This document shows, in pieces, positions 1 to 64,000 of a stretch of 64,000 bases of DNA; the first letter of the stretch is position 1; every line of letters starts with the position of its first letter. Under the pieces are notes generated by a model. It was not told the DNA's origin. It searched no databases and worked only from the letters and a program-made list of their open reading frames with translations. Where the stretch lies: assembly GCA_013398295.1 (NCBI GenBank), contig VZSF01007768.1:1-64000 (forward strand). The letters are read 5' to 3'. Position numbers and translations under genes: made by a program. Source of the DNA: Chionis minor. Taxonomy: Eukaryota; Chordata; Aves; Charadriiformes; Chionididae.

Positions 1-64000
<64,000 letters not shown>

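Overview
The window is vertebrate nuclear DNA, almost certainly from a bird. It carries multi-exon coding sequence with GT-AG introns. Its interspersed repeats are nearly all CR1 LINE fragments with the avian-style 3' end (CCAACC...GATTCT), and no mammalian SINEs are visible. There are three unresolved-base tracts: 40176-40179, 40627-40663 and the single base 41335.

One protein-coding gene spans the whole window on the + strand: PUM1, the RNA-binding translational repressor Pumilio 1. Thirteen consecutive coding exons can be placed with exact splice sites and unbroken phase, from the start codon at 3061 to the donor at 59722. They encode about 774 residues (779 with one alternative acceptor): the whole disordered, Gln/Ala/Ser-rich N-terminal repression region. 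The C-terminal Pumilio RNA-binding repeats are not here, so the gene continues past 64000. The non-coding first exon must lie to the left. Exons are numbered so that the ATG exon is exon 2.

Layout: 1-3049 end of intron 1; exon 2 at 3050-3423; a 14.8 kb intron 2; exon 3 at 18244-18312; an 11.3 kb intron 3 with three CR1 tails and a 41-bp minisatellite; exons 4-7 between 29604 and 36050; a 6 kb intron 7 with assembly gaps and a polypyrimidine satellite; exon 8 at 42031-42124; exons 9 and 10 (44247-50336), flanked by two large CR1 copies in opposite orientation; exons 11-14 between 54340 and 59721; then 4.3 kb of intron 14.

Two intronic box C/D snoRNA candidates are the main non-coding finding (47777-47864 in intron 9, 56362-56459 in intron 12). 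They share an anti-18S guide next to box D' and both close with a terminal stem. Their host gene and predicted 18S target match the SNORD103 family of human PUM1. Other items worth checking: three in-frame acceptors at exon 9, a plausible intronic polyadenylation site after exon 7, and the inverted CR1 pair, which could favour circularisation of exons 9-10. No second protein-coding gene was found on either strand.
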